64,000 nt of DNA, from assembly GCF_008329525.1 (NCBI RefSeq), contig NZ_NPKQ01000002.1, positions 62,001 to 126,000 of the forward strand, written 5' to 3'. The first letter of the stretch is position 1. Each line of letters opens with the position of its first letter. Under the pieces are notes generated by a model, which was not told the DNA's origin, did no database searches, and saw only the letters and a list, made by a program, of their open reading frames with translations. The stretch comes from Tardiphaga sp. P9-11 (GTDB lineage: Bacteria; Pseudomonadota; Alphaproteobacteria; Rhizobiales; Xanthobacteraceae). The translations under genes and the position numbers were made by a program. Shown here one piece after another: positions 48,358-58,026 of the stretch.

Positions 48358-51066
48358 ATGTCGTTGTCATCCCGGGTACGATGGGCCGCAAGCGTAAGCT
48401 TCGCCGGCCGGCTGGCCGTTGCCATTGCCGGCGGCGTCATGGTGCTGCCGGCCTTCACCCCTGCCGCTAAAGCGCAGAATCGCCCCGCACCAAGCGAGCG
48501 CGAGCTTGCGGCGAAGATTCAGGATGCCTTCAATGCGCTGCGCGCTGGCAACACCGACAGCGGCCGCGACCGGCTGAAGAACGCGCTCCGCGAGGTCACG
48601 CAGAGCAGCTATCACCGCCTCACAATCTCGGCCTATCTCAATGCCGCCAGTTCGTTCGAGCGACGGCGAGACAATGCCACGGCATCCGAGCTGTTCGCCG
48701 ATGGAGCCCGAACCCGTGCCGCACGCGATGGCGGCAACGATGCAATCACGTTCTGGTTCGAATATGCGCGCTTTCTGGAACGCAGCAATCAATACGATCT
48801 CGGCATCCCAGTCGCGACTGAAGCACGCAAACGCATGCGCGCGGCCTATGGGCCGAATTCGGCGCAGGATATCGCCGGCGGCGACATCCTCGCGACGCTG
48901 TTGACCAATAACGGCGCCGTGGCATCAGGCCTCAATCTCTCCGAAGAAACCTATCTGAATGCTCGAAAGGCGCTCGGCGACCGTGAACCGCTATTCTGGC
49001 GGACCGAGAACAACTATGCCGAAGCGCTACGCATGGTCGGGCATCCCGACGTCGCCGCGGGAATCGATGAGCCGCTGCTGCGCAAGCGCATCGCGCATTA
49101 CGGCTATGGCAGCATCCAGGCGCTGGTGAGCGCCAGCAATCTCGCGCTCAACCATCTGGCCATGGGCAACGAAGCCGAAACGCTACGCGCGCTCGAACTG
49201 CAGAAGCGGTGCGCCACCGAACTCGCCGATCCCTCCTCTGAACATGTCCAGCAAGCCAATGTCTGGATCGCCTATACAAAAGCCTATTTCCATCCCGATC
49301 AGCAAATGAGCCGCACCGATCTGGAGGCGATGGCTCGGGTCAAGGATTGGAACGGCGCACCAGATCTTTTGCGCATCAAGGCGGCACAGCTCGCCGCCGA
49401 CCAGTATGAGATGCGCGGCGACACCGACCGCGCATTGGCGCTGCGGGTCGACGCCTATCAACGCTCGCAGGCGACCATCGCGCGTCAGCACCCGATCACG
49501 TTCGACGCCCTGCTCGGCGTCGCGATGACGCGGATGAAGCGCGGCGACAAGGACACGCTGGCCACCTTCAAGGATGTCGAGCAGCAGGCGTTCCGCTGGA
49601 TGCTGCGCGAGGTCGGCACCGCCGGTAACCGCTACGTCGCCGAGACCATGCGCAAGCTGGCCGACGACATCCTGTATGAATTCGGCCGCTACGCGCTGGT
49701 CGAACCAACCGCGGCCATGGCCTATGCGGATGCAGTGTCGCGCTGGAAGACGATGGAAGACGGTGAACGTACACTCCTGCGCCTGACGGCCGACCGGCTG
49801 CCTGATGACGCCACCAAGGCACTCGCGCAGAACGTATTGCGGCTATCCGGCCAGCAGCAGGAATTACTGTCATCGGGCAAGATCGACGACGACGCACGCG
49901 ACGTGCTCAGGCAATTGCAAGACGCACGGCTAGCGTTATCCGCGAAGATGGGAAACAAGGCGCCGGACGACCTCAAGCTTCCGTCGATAGAAGACAGGCT
50001 CGAACGATCGGACGCGCTGGTCGACTTCTTCGTCAGCGGTCGCCGCAACCGCGTCAATCCGATCGCGCCAAAACCGGAGATGCGGCTGCAGGCGGTGATC
50101 CGCCGCCACAACACCGCGCCGGCGCTGGTCGATCTCGGCCCGCTCGACAGTTTCCTGGAGATCGACGCGACAACACCTGACCGTGCCAAACTCTTCCGTC
50201 GCCTCCATGACACGCTCATCGGCTCGCTGAAGCCGCAGATCGCAGACGTGAAGCGGCTGTTTCTTGTCCCGGATGCCGAGCTCTACAGCCTGCCCTTCGC
50301 GATGCTGCAGGATGCATCCGGCCGCTATCTCGACGAGATCTACGACACCCGCATCCTGACCCGCGCCGATGCCATCTTCTTTACCGATCAGGACACCAGG
50401 CTGATCAAAGGCAGCAAGGCGCTGTTGGTTGGCGGGCTTGATTATGCTGGCGCGGCGAGTCAGTTGCCTTCAACGAAGATCGAGATCGATCTCGTCGATG
50501 CCGATCTCAAAAAGCGTGGGCTCGACAGCGTAACGATGTCCGGCCCACAGAGCGGCGAAGCCGAGATCAAGGAGAAGGCCCAAGGCGCCGCCGTGATACA
50601 TCTCGCCACTCACGGCTTCTACAGAGCAGCGTCAGACCGCACCGATGCGATGTGGCGCAGCGGCCTCGTCGCCTCGCGCCCCAATTTCGGCCGCCCCCCA
50701 CAGCGCGACGGCAACGACGGCGTGATCTATGCCCGCGAACTGATGGACTGGAACCTGTCAGCGGCCGATCTTGTCGTGCTGTCCGCCTGCCAGACTGCGC
50801 TTGGCGATCCCTCAAGGATCGGCAGCGTGCGCGGCATGCCGACTGCGCTGGCCATCGCCGGCGCGCGGCGCTCGCTGCTGACGCTCTGGGAAGTCGCCGA
50901 TGAAGGCACCGCCAATTTCATGGCGCGATTCTATCAGGTGCTAGCCGACGACGGGCTCGATTACGCCAGTGCCCTGCGCAAGGTCCGCATCGAGGCGATC
51001 CAGGGCAGGATTACGGCCGCCAAGGATCCATCGGTCTGGGCGGCGTTCGTGTTTTTCGAGAGCTAG
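48358..51066 (+). CDS. Exported TPR-CHAT domain protease-like protein
   Basis: A 902-residue protein with a signal peptide (about 1-40, ending PAAKA), a long helical region with TPR-like repeats (about 50-560), and a C-terminal CHAT domain (about 600-900). The catalytic dyad is intact: His752 (HLATHGFYR) and Cys811 (VLSACQTALGD), followed by the GARRSLLTLWEVAD segment. CHAT is a clan-CD (caspase/separase-like) cysteine protease; some members are proven proteases in anti-phage and regulated-death systems. Here the protein is predicted to be periplasmic or outer-membrane. Its substrate is unknown. Confidence 0.86.
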   Translation: MSLSSRVRWAASVSFAGRLAVAIAGGVMVLPAFTPAAKAQNRPAPSERELAAKIQDAFNALRAGNTDSGRDRLKNALREVTQSSYHRLTISAYLNAASSFERRRDNATASELFADGARTRAARDGGNDAITFWFEYARFLERSNQYDLGIPVATEARKRMRAAYGPNSAQDIAGGDILATLLTNNGAVASGLNLSEETYLNARKALGDREPLFWRTENNYAEALRMVGHPDVAAGIDEPLLRKRIAHYGYGSIQALVSASNLALNHLAMGNEAETLRALELQKRCATELADPSSEHVQQANVWIAYTKAYFHPDQQMSRTDLEAMARVKDWNGAPDLLRIKAAQLAADQYEMRGDTDRALALRVDAYQRSQATIARQHPITFDALLGVAMTRMKRGDKDTLATFKDVEQQAFRWMLREVGTAGNRYVAETMRKLADDILYEFGRYALVEPTAAMAYADAVSRWKTMEDGERTLLRLTADRLPDDATKALAQNVLRLSGQQQELLSSGKIDDDARDVLRQLQDARLALSAKMGNKAPDDLKLPSIEDRLERSDALVDFFVSGRRNRVNPIAPKPEMRLQAVIRRHNTAPALVDLGPLDSFLEIDATTPDRAKLFRRLHDTLIGSLKPQIADVKRLFLVPDAELYSLPFAMLQDASGRYLDEIYDTRILTRADAIFFTDQDTRLIKGSKALLVGGLDYAGAASQLPSTKIEIDLVDADLKKRGLDSVTMSGPQSGEAEIKEKAQGAAVIHLATHGFYRAASDRTDAMWRSGLVASRPNFGRPPQRDGNDGVIYARELMDWNLSAADLVVLSACQTALGDPSRIGSVRGMPTALAIAGARRSLLTLWEVADEGTANFMARFYQVLADDGLDYASALRKVRIEAIQGRITAAKDPSVWAAFVFFES

Positions 51067-51075
51067 GCTGATGCT

Positions 51076-51117
51076 GCGCATAGGGTGGATGAGCGAAGCG
51101 TAATCCGCCCTATGCGC
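51076..51117. repeat. REP-like dyad element, copy 1
   Basis: GCGCATAGGGTGGAT and ATCCGCCCTATGCGC flank the core GAGCGAAGCGTA, giving a long hairpin between convergent genes (the CHAT gene and the HDAC-like gene). The core matches copy 2 at 53660-53693 though the arms differ. It may also act as a bidirectional terminator. Confidence 0.6.
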
Positions 51118-51125
51118 CACTCAGG

Positions 51126-52172
51126 CTACGTTTGCTTGAATCCGGTCAGGAACGCATCGAGACAGTCCTGGATCGCGTCGATGCCATAGCCGCCTTCCTG
51201 GACGACGAGCGTCGGCAGACCCAGCGATTGCATCTTGGTCCCGACGCTCCCGAAGTCCTTTGCCTCGAGCTTCAGGATGCCGATCGGATCGTCGCGATGA
51301 GCATCGAAGCCGAGCGCCACGACAAGCGCATCGGCGCCGAATGCGCGAACGCGTGCGATCGCGGTGTCGAGCGCGGCATTCATTTCGGCGCCGCCGGCAC
51401 CGGGTTGAAGCGGCAGGTTGAGATTGCAACCCTCGCCCGCGCCATATCCGGTCTCGTTCGCATAGCCAGTATAATACGGCCCGAAGTCGGTGGGATCGCC
51501 GTGCACCGAGATCGTCAGCACATCCGGGCGCGTGTAGAAAATCTGCTGTGTGCCATCACCGTGGTGAACATCGACATCGATGATCGCGACCTTGCTGAAG
51601 CGGCTGCGCAGTCGCTGCGCCGCGATCGCGCTGTTGTTAAGATAACAGAAGCCGGTGCCACGATCAGCACGGGCATGATGGCCGGACGGGCGGCATAGCG
51701 CATAGGCAGATCGATCACCGGCAAGGATGGCGTCGGCGCCCGCTGTCGCCGTTTCCGAAGCGCGCAGAATGGAAAGCCAGCTATCCGGTCCCATCGGCAC
51801 CGACAGATCGCCGAGATACCATCCCACCTGGCCGATGAAGCCGGTGGCCGGGCAATCCGGCCGCGCGGCATCTTCCGGCCGACCGCTCCAGTAAGGGAAG
51901 TATTGCGGCCACACTTCCGGTCCGTGGTCAGGCAACTTGGCCCAGTTCTCCCACGCGGTTTCCAGAAAGCGGACGAAAGCCGGAGTATGAACCGTGAGTG
52001 CAGGCCCTGTGCCGTAGGCAGCAGGTTCTTCGGGTGCGATCCCGTGACGAGCCAAAGCCCCGATCAATCGTTCGGTGCGAAGCGGCGTGTCCTTCACGGG
52101 CACAAAGCGGCCATAGCGCATGAACTGCTGCGGCGAATGAAGCGCCTGTTCCGGGTGATAGAAAGCACGCAT
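51126..52172 (-). CDS. Histone-deacetylase-family protein (acetylpolyamine amidohydrolase-like)
   Basis: A 348-residue zinc amidohydrolase of the HDAC superfamily. The active site is clear: RPSGHHARAD (tandem His), FCYLNNSAIAAQRL, and VDVHHGDGTQQIFY with the metal-binding Asp-x-His. Bacterial members deacetylate polyamines or other acetyl-amines. The gene is isolated on the minus strand; no acetyltransferase is adjacent. Substrate unknown. Confidence 0.9.
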   Translation of the reverse strand: MRAFYHPEQALHSPQQFMRYGRFVPVKDTPLRTERLIGALARHGIAPEEPAAYGTGPALTVHTPAFVRFLETAWENWAKLPDHGPEVWPQYFPYWSGRPEDAARPDCPATGFIGQVGWYLGDLSVPMGPDSWLSILRASETATAGADAILAGDRSAYALCRPSGHHARADRGTGFCYLNNSAIAAQRLRSRFSKVAIIDVDVHHGDGTQQIFYTRPDVLTISVHGDPTDFGPYYTGYANETGYGAGEGCNLNLPLQPGAGGAEMNAALDTAIARVRAFGADALVVALGFDAHRDDPIGILKLEAKDFGSVGTKMQSLGLPTLVVQEGGYGIDAIQDCLDAFLTGFKQT

Positions 52173-52427
52173 GGATCATCCTTCCGTCCGTTCGACTGGT
52201 CAGCAGACCAGAGTCTTCACGGTTACTCGCATGATTGGTTTGCGCCAATCAATGCTCCATCACGTCGCGAGCGCAACAGCCGCCTTCTCGCATCGGCCAT
52301 GCGAAGCCAACGACCTGCTTCCGCCTGCCGGAAAACCCATCCGACGCCGCGCGATCAGCGCCTCTCGACGCCTCCGATGTAAACGGTCAGAATTCGCGCG
52401 ATGATCCGTTCTCTGGAGATAATACGA

Positions 52428-53621
52428 ATGCCGTCTGCGCTGATGTCCGGTTTCCCGTCCCTTCCCACAGACCAGGTCAGTTTGGCCAACTGGCGCACCG
52501 GCCTTTACAACAAATGGGCGTTTCATCATGTCCGGGAGATCGTCCCCTCTGCCGATATCCCCAACGCACCCGGCGATATCTGGCAACTGGAATCTCGCCC
52601 GAGCGACCTTTCATCACTGTCGGTCGAGCATCTCGGCGCACGATATTCATTCGACAAACTGCTCAGCGATACGGCTACCGACGGATTGGTGATCCTGCAC
52701 CGAGGCAAAGTGATCTTCGAGCACTATGCCAACGGCATGGGAGCGAACACGCCACATATTCTGATGTCGGTGTCGAAGTCTCTGACAGGGCTTGTGGCAG
52801 GCATTCTTGTCGCGAAAGGCGCCCTCGACCCGGAGCAGACAATCGTGTCGATCATTCCGGAGCTTCGCGGCTCGGTGTATTCCGAGACTACGGTGCGTCA
52901 TGTGCTGGATATGCGCGTCGGTCTTCAGTTCGACGAGAACTACCTCGCAACCTCCGGCCCTATCGTCGAGTATCGCAAATCAACTGGCTGGAATCCTCTG
53001 GGCCCGGGCGAGAGCCCGAGCGACTTGCGCAGCTTTTTGACCAGCCTGAAAGATCGCAGTGGTCCGGATGGCGGCCCCTTCCATTACGTATCGACAAATT
53101 CCGACTTGCTGGGCTGGATACTGGAACGGGCGACCGGCACGCGCTTCGCGGATCTGATGAGCGCGCATCTGTGGCAGCCGATGGGCGCGCAACGCTCCGC
53201 CTATATCACCGTCGATCGCTTTGGCGCTCCGCGTTGCGCGGGTGGCATCTGCACCACGGTGATGGATCTTGCGCGCGTGGGCCAATTGATCCTTCAAGGC
53301 GGCCGCCGAAACGGGGCGTCCATCATCCCGTCCGGGTGGATCGATGACATCCTTGCAAACGGTGACCCGGCGGCCTGGTCGGATGGTGATCTGGCACCCT
53401 ACTTCGGCGGTCGATCGATGCACTATCGCAGTAAGTGGTATGTCCTGAGGGACCGCGCGATGGCACTTGGACTGGGCATCCACGGTCAGAACGTCTTTGT
53501 CGAGCCCGCGAAAGAACTGGTCATCGCAAAGGTATCGTCACAGGCGGCTCCGCTGGACGCGCCCCTCACCGAACTGACGCTTCGCTTCGCTGAAACCGTG
53601 AGCGATCACTTCGGCCGATAG
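52428..53621 (+). CDS. Beta-lactamase-fold serine hydrolase
   Basis: A 397-residue serine hydrolase of the penicillin-binding/beta-lactamase class C-type fold, resembling 6-aminohexanoate-dimer hydrolases and esterases. The SxxK motif is at Ser114-Lys117 (MSVSKSLTGLVAG) and a YxN-like motif is in YVSTNSDLLGW. The start at 52428 has TGGAGA 8 bases upstream. There is no signal peptide, so it is probably cytoplasmic. Substrate unknown. Confidence 0.85.
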   Translation: MPSALMSGFPSLPTDQVSLANWRTGLYNKWAFHHVREIVPSADIPNAPGDIWQLESRPSDLSSLSVEHLGARYSFDKLLSDTATDGLVILHRGKVIFEHYANGMGANTPHILMSVSKSLTGLVAGILVAKGALDPEQTIVSIIPELRGSVYSETTVRHVLDMRVGLQFDENYLATSGPIVEYRKSTGWNPLGPGESPSDLRSFLTSLKDRSGPDGGPFHYVSTNSDLLGWILERATGTRFADLMSAHLWQPMGAQRSAYITVDRFGAPRCAGGICTTVMDLARVGQLILQGGRRNGASIIPSGWIDDILANGDPAAWSDGDLAPYFGGRSMHYRSKWYVLRDRAMALGLGIHGQNVFVEPAKELVIAKVSSQAAPLDAPLTELTLRFAETVSDHFGR

Positions 53622-53659
53622 TGGACATCGGATCGGCGAACACCGTTTTCCGGATTGCT

Positions 53660-53693
53660 GAAGAACGGATGAGCGAAGCATCATCCGTTCTTC
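53660..53693. repeat. REP-like dyad element, copy 2
   Basis: GAAGAACGGATGA and TCATCCGTTCTTC flank the loop GCGAAGCA, a perfect 13-bp hairpin between the convergent hydrolase and pyrG genes. The core GGATGAGCGAAGC...ATCCG is shared with copy 1 at 51076-51117. It may double as a terminator. Confidence 0.6.
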
Positions 53694-53697
53694 GCGA

Positions 53698-55341
<1,644 letters not shown>

Positions 55342-55457
55342 TTAAGGCTCCGAAACCGATTCGCCAAAGCGAATCGCAGCCGTTAGCCGAGAATCGGTGG
55401 GGCTGTGGGTGACTTGAAAAACGAAATGATTGCAGACCCTTGATGGGATCTGCTGAC

Positions 55458-55481
55458 GCAGGACGGTAGTCCCCGTCCTGC
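55458..55481 (-). terminator. Hairpin after secG
   Basis: A 9-bp stem (GCAGGACGG / CCGTCCTGC) with a 6-base loop lies just past the secG stop at 55496. There is no U-run, so function is uncertain. Confidence 0.4.
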
Positions 55482-55495
55482 ATGGCGCCTCTGCT

Positions 55496-55876
55496 TTATT
55501 GCGAGCGTGGCGGTGCCGGGGCTGCAGGAGCCTGCTGTTCGTCGGATTTCTTCAGCGTATCCAGCAGGCCGCCCGAGGTCGGCGGAGCCAGCGGCGAGCC
55601 CGGCTGCGAGATCGGCGCAGTCGAGCCCGGAAGGATCGAGGTCGGCTTGCGCTCATAGGTCGCGAGCCACGACAGGAACAGGCTGGTCAGGAAGAAGCCA
55701 ACCGCCAGAAAGCCCGTGGTGCGGGTCAGCAGGTTCGCCGTACCGCGGCTGGACATGAAGCCGCCGCCACCGCCGCCGCCAACGCCCAGGCCGCCGCCTT
55801 CGGACTTCTGCAGCAGCACGGTCCCGATCAGGGCCGCGACGATCATGAGGTGGATAACGATAATGACGCTTTGCAT
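55496..55876 (-). CDS. secG: Preprotein translocase subunit SecG
   Basis: A 126-residue Sec translocon subunit. The start at 55876 (MQSVIIVIHLMIVAALIGTV) has AAGGA 4 bases upstream; the longer frame to 55894 adds six residues. Two membrane spans (about 2-22 and 50-75) flank the LLQKSEGGGLGVGGGGG loop, which is diagnostic of SecG. A Pro/Ser-rich C-terminal tail follows. Confidence 0.93.
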   Translation of the reverse strand: MQSVIIVIHLMIVAALIGTVLLQKSEGGGLGVGGGGGGGFMSSRGTANLLTRTTGFLAVGFFLTSLFLSWLATYERKPTSILPGSTAPISQPGSPLAPPTSGGLLDTLKKSDEQQAPAAPAPPRSQ

Positions 55877-56029
55877 CGTGTCCTTCCATCGCAAGCACGC
55901 AGCGCCGATCGCCGGCTGCAGTCTGAGAGCTTGCGGGGTTTGAATCCAGCGGTGTCTACACGATCGACCGGGGGATTGTCACCCCCGCGCCGACCGGTCC
56001 GGACCGCAAATTGCAGCATTCGGTTGGAG

Positions 56030-56803
56030 TTAGGGACAGCCCGCCGCGATCGCAAGAAAATCGGCCGCCTTCAGGCTGGCACCGCCCACCAGTGCACCGT
56101 TCACGTTAGGAACCGCCATCAGCTCCCTGGCGTTGGATGGCTTGACCGAGCCGCCATAGAGTATCCGGATCGAGGCCCCCTCATTCTTAAAGCGTTCAGT
56201 CAAACGATCCCGGATAAACTTATGAACTTGCTCGACATCCTGTGCCGTCGGGGTCAGTCCCGTGCCGATCGCCCAGACCGGTTCATAGGCCACCACGAGG
56301 TTGCCCGAAGTGGCGTCGTCAGGCAGCGAGCCCGTGAGCTGCGTGCCGCAGACCTCGAGGGTCTTGCCGGTATCGCGCTCGGCCTGGGTCTCGCCGATGC
56401 AGACGATGGCGGTCAGCTTGGCGCGCCAGGCAGCCAGCGCCTTTTCGCGAACCTCAGCGTCGGTCTCGCCGTGATCGGCGCGGCGCTCGGAATGTCCAAC
56501 GATAACAGCGCTTGCGCCGGCGTCAGCCAGCATTTCCGCCGCGATATCGCCGGTATGCGCGCCTGAGACTTTCTTGTGGCAATCCTGCGCCCCAACTGAG
56601 ACGACGTGGCTCCCTTCCTGACCGAAGCTCGATGCTTTCGACGCAAAAGTCGCCAGCAACGTCACCGGCGGACAGATCAGCAGGTCAGCCTTATCCAGAA
56701 CCTCAGGCGCGCAGCGCAGCATCGCCTCGAACTCGCTCATCGACGCCTTGAGGCCGTTCATTTTCCAGTTGCCGGCGATCAGCGGCCGAACGGCATCAGT
56801 CAT
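56030..56803 (-). CDS. tpiA: Triosephosphate isomerase
   Basis: A 257-residue TIM barrel interconverting dihydroxyacetone phosphate and glyceraldehyde-3-phosphate. It begins [12 protein letters not shown] (catalytic Lys), and has the catalytic His in VIVGHSERR and Glu in [13 protein letters not shown]. The C-terminal phosphate-binding [11 protein letters not shown] segment is intact. It lies upstream of secG on the same strand. Confidence 0.97.
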   Translation of the reverse strand: MTDAVRPLIAGNWKMNGLKASMSEFEAMLRCAPEVLDKADLLICPPVTLLATFASKASSFGQEGSHVVSVGAQDCHKKVSGAHTGDIAAEMLADAGASAVIVGHSERRADHGETDAEVREKALAAWRAKLTAIVCIGETQAERDTGKTLEVCGTQLTGSLPDDATSGNLVVAYEPVWAIGTGLTPTAQDVEQVHKFIRDRLTERFKNEGASIRILYGGSVKPSNARELMAVPNVNGALVGGASLKAADFLAIAAGCP

Positions 56804-56858
56804 GAAAATATCCTGTGTTGTGTGAGGTTCTTTGAGCTAACAGACGCAATCCGCCAGC

Positions 56859-57446
56859 TCAAGCTGGCCTGACGCCGCGCAGGCCCCGTTCGACCTTGAT
56901 CTCGTCGGCGGTCATGTCCGGCGCCGTGGGATCGAACCTGCTCCAGCCCGACAATGCAAGATCGCTCCGCCGCTTGGCGATATCGACGGAGGACGGATGC
57001 AGCACCGTCTCCAGCCGGTCTTTCTCGGCCTCCTCGACCCTGGCGCTGACGAGGCTGCCGCCGCGGCGGATGCTCTCGGCATAAACCTCGGCATCGTTCG
57101 CGGCGACGCCCGCTTCGGCCAGTATTCCGATCACGCCACCAGCGGCGCCGGCGGCCACCGCGCCCGCTGCTGCAGCGGCTAGCCATCCGGCTGCGACCAC
57201 CGGTCCGAGGCCGGGAATCGCCAGCAGACCAAGGCCGGCCAGCAGCCCACCGAGCCCGCCAAAACCAGCGCCGATCGCGGCGCCCTTGCCGGCTCCTGCG
57301 GCATAGTCGGGCGCGTACCATTTGTCGGCATTGTTGGCGATAATGCTGATGTCGTCTTCGGCCACGCCCGCTTCATGAAGACTGACCACGGCCTTCTGTG
57401 CGTCACCGTAGTCGTCGAACAGCCGGGAGATCGTCACCTTGCTCAT
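56859..57446 (-). CDS. General stress protein 17M-like glycine-zipper membrane protein
   Basis: A 195-residue protein. The N-terminus (VTISRLFDDYGDAQKAVVSL) resembles the heat-induced/general stress protein 17M family. A long Gly/Ala-rich hydrophobic region (about 50-110) could form two membrane hairpins or a glycine zipper, followed by a polar AEVYAESIRRGGSLVSARV domain. Function in stress is from family resemblance only. Confidence 0.75.
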   Translation of the reverse strand: MSKVTISRLFDDYGDAQKAVVSLHEAGVAEDDISIIANNADKWYAPDYAAGAGKGAAIGAGFGGLGGLLAGLGLLAIPGLGPVVAAGWLAAAAAGAVAAGAAGGVIGILAEAGVAANDAEVYAESIRRGGSLVSARVEEAEKDRLETVLHPSSVDIAKRRSDLALSGWSRFDPTAPDMTADEIKVERGLRGVRPA

Positions 57447-57462
57447 CGCGCTGTCCTCGCGG

Positions 57463-57792
57463 TCATTCCGGATTCGTCGAGATGTTGCCCTTGTAATCGA
57501 CGCTGACGCGAACCGTCTTCGCCCCCCTCATGGCCGTCCCGCGCCAGATGCCCTGGCTGTCATTCACGAGCGGCGACACATCGGCATAGCCCTGTGACTC
57601 CAACAATTTGCGGGCCTGACCTTCAGTAAAACTATTGGCTCCCAGAAGCGGTGGCGTTCCGGTCCTCGGCTGGGAGGTCGCGGGCTCTGTCACACCTGGA
57701 TTCTCCATCACCGGATTCTGCTGCGCACCTACGGGGGTTAACGCCATCCAGATGCCACAGGCGGCAACTCCCGATCGCCAGCCGATCCGCAT
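57463..57792 (-). CDS. Exported small PepSY-like protein
   Basis: A 109-residue protein with a signal peptide (about 1-23, ending PVGA-QQ), a Pro/Thr-rich stretch, then a compact domain: FTEGQARKLLESQGYADVS, IWRGTAMRGAKTVRVSVDYK. This helix-strand-strand arrangement is PepSY-like. It lies 16 bases upstream of the stress-protein gene and is probably in one transcript with it. Function unknown. Confidence 0.7.
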   Translation of the reverse strand: MRIGWRSGVAACGIWMALTPVGAQQNPVMENPGVTEPATSQPRTGTPPLLGANSFTEGQARKLLESQGYADVSPLVNDSQGIWRGTAMRGAKTVRVSVDYKGNISTNPE

Positions 57793-58026
57793 GATCTCTC
57801 CCCGCAGGCTCGAACCCCCCGCTCAACAAAGCGGCAGCGGGCTGGAAAGTTCCATGTACCGGAAATGCCTCGCGGCGGCTTCGGAAACCGCTTCAATCCG
57901 CCCCGTCCCAACCGGTTGCGACCGGGCTTTTGCCACTTTATGATGCGCCTCCTATTTGGCGACGCCCTCCGGCCCCATGGGCTGCTGGTGCGAGCCGATT
58001 CCCCTCCTGACAGATAAGAAGACCCT

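Noticed and set aside
55969-55985. GGGGG...CCCCC mini-hairpin between secG and tpiA
   Set aside because: Short stem in GC-rich DNA without a U-run; not reliable as a terminator.
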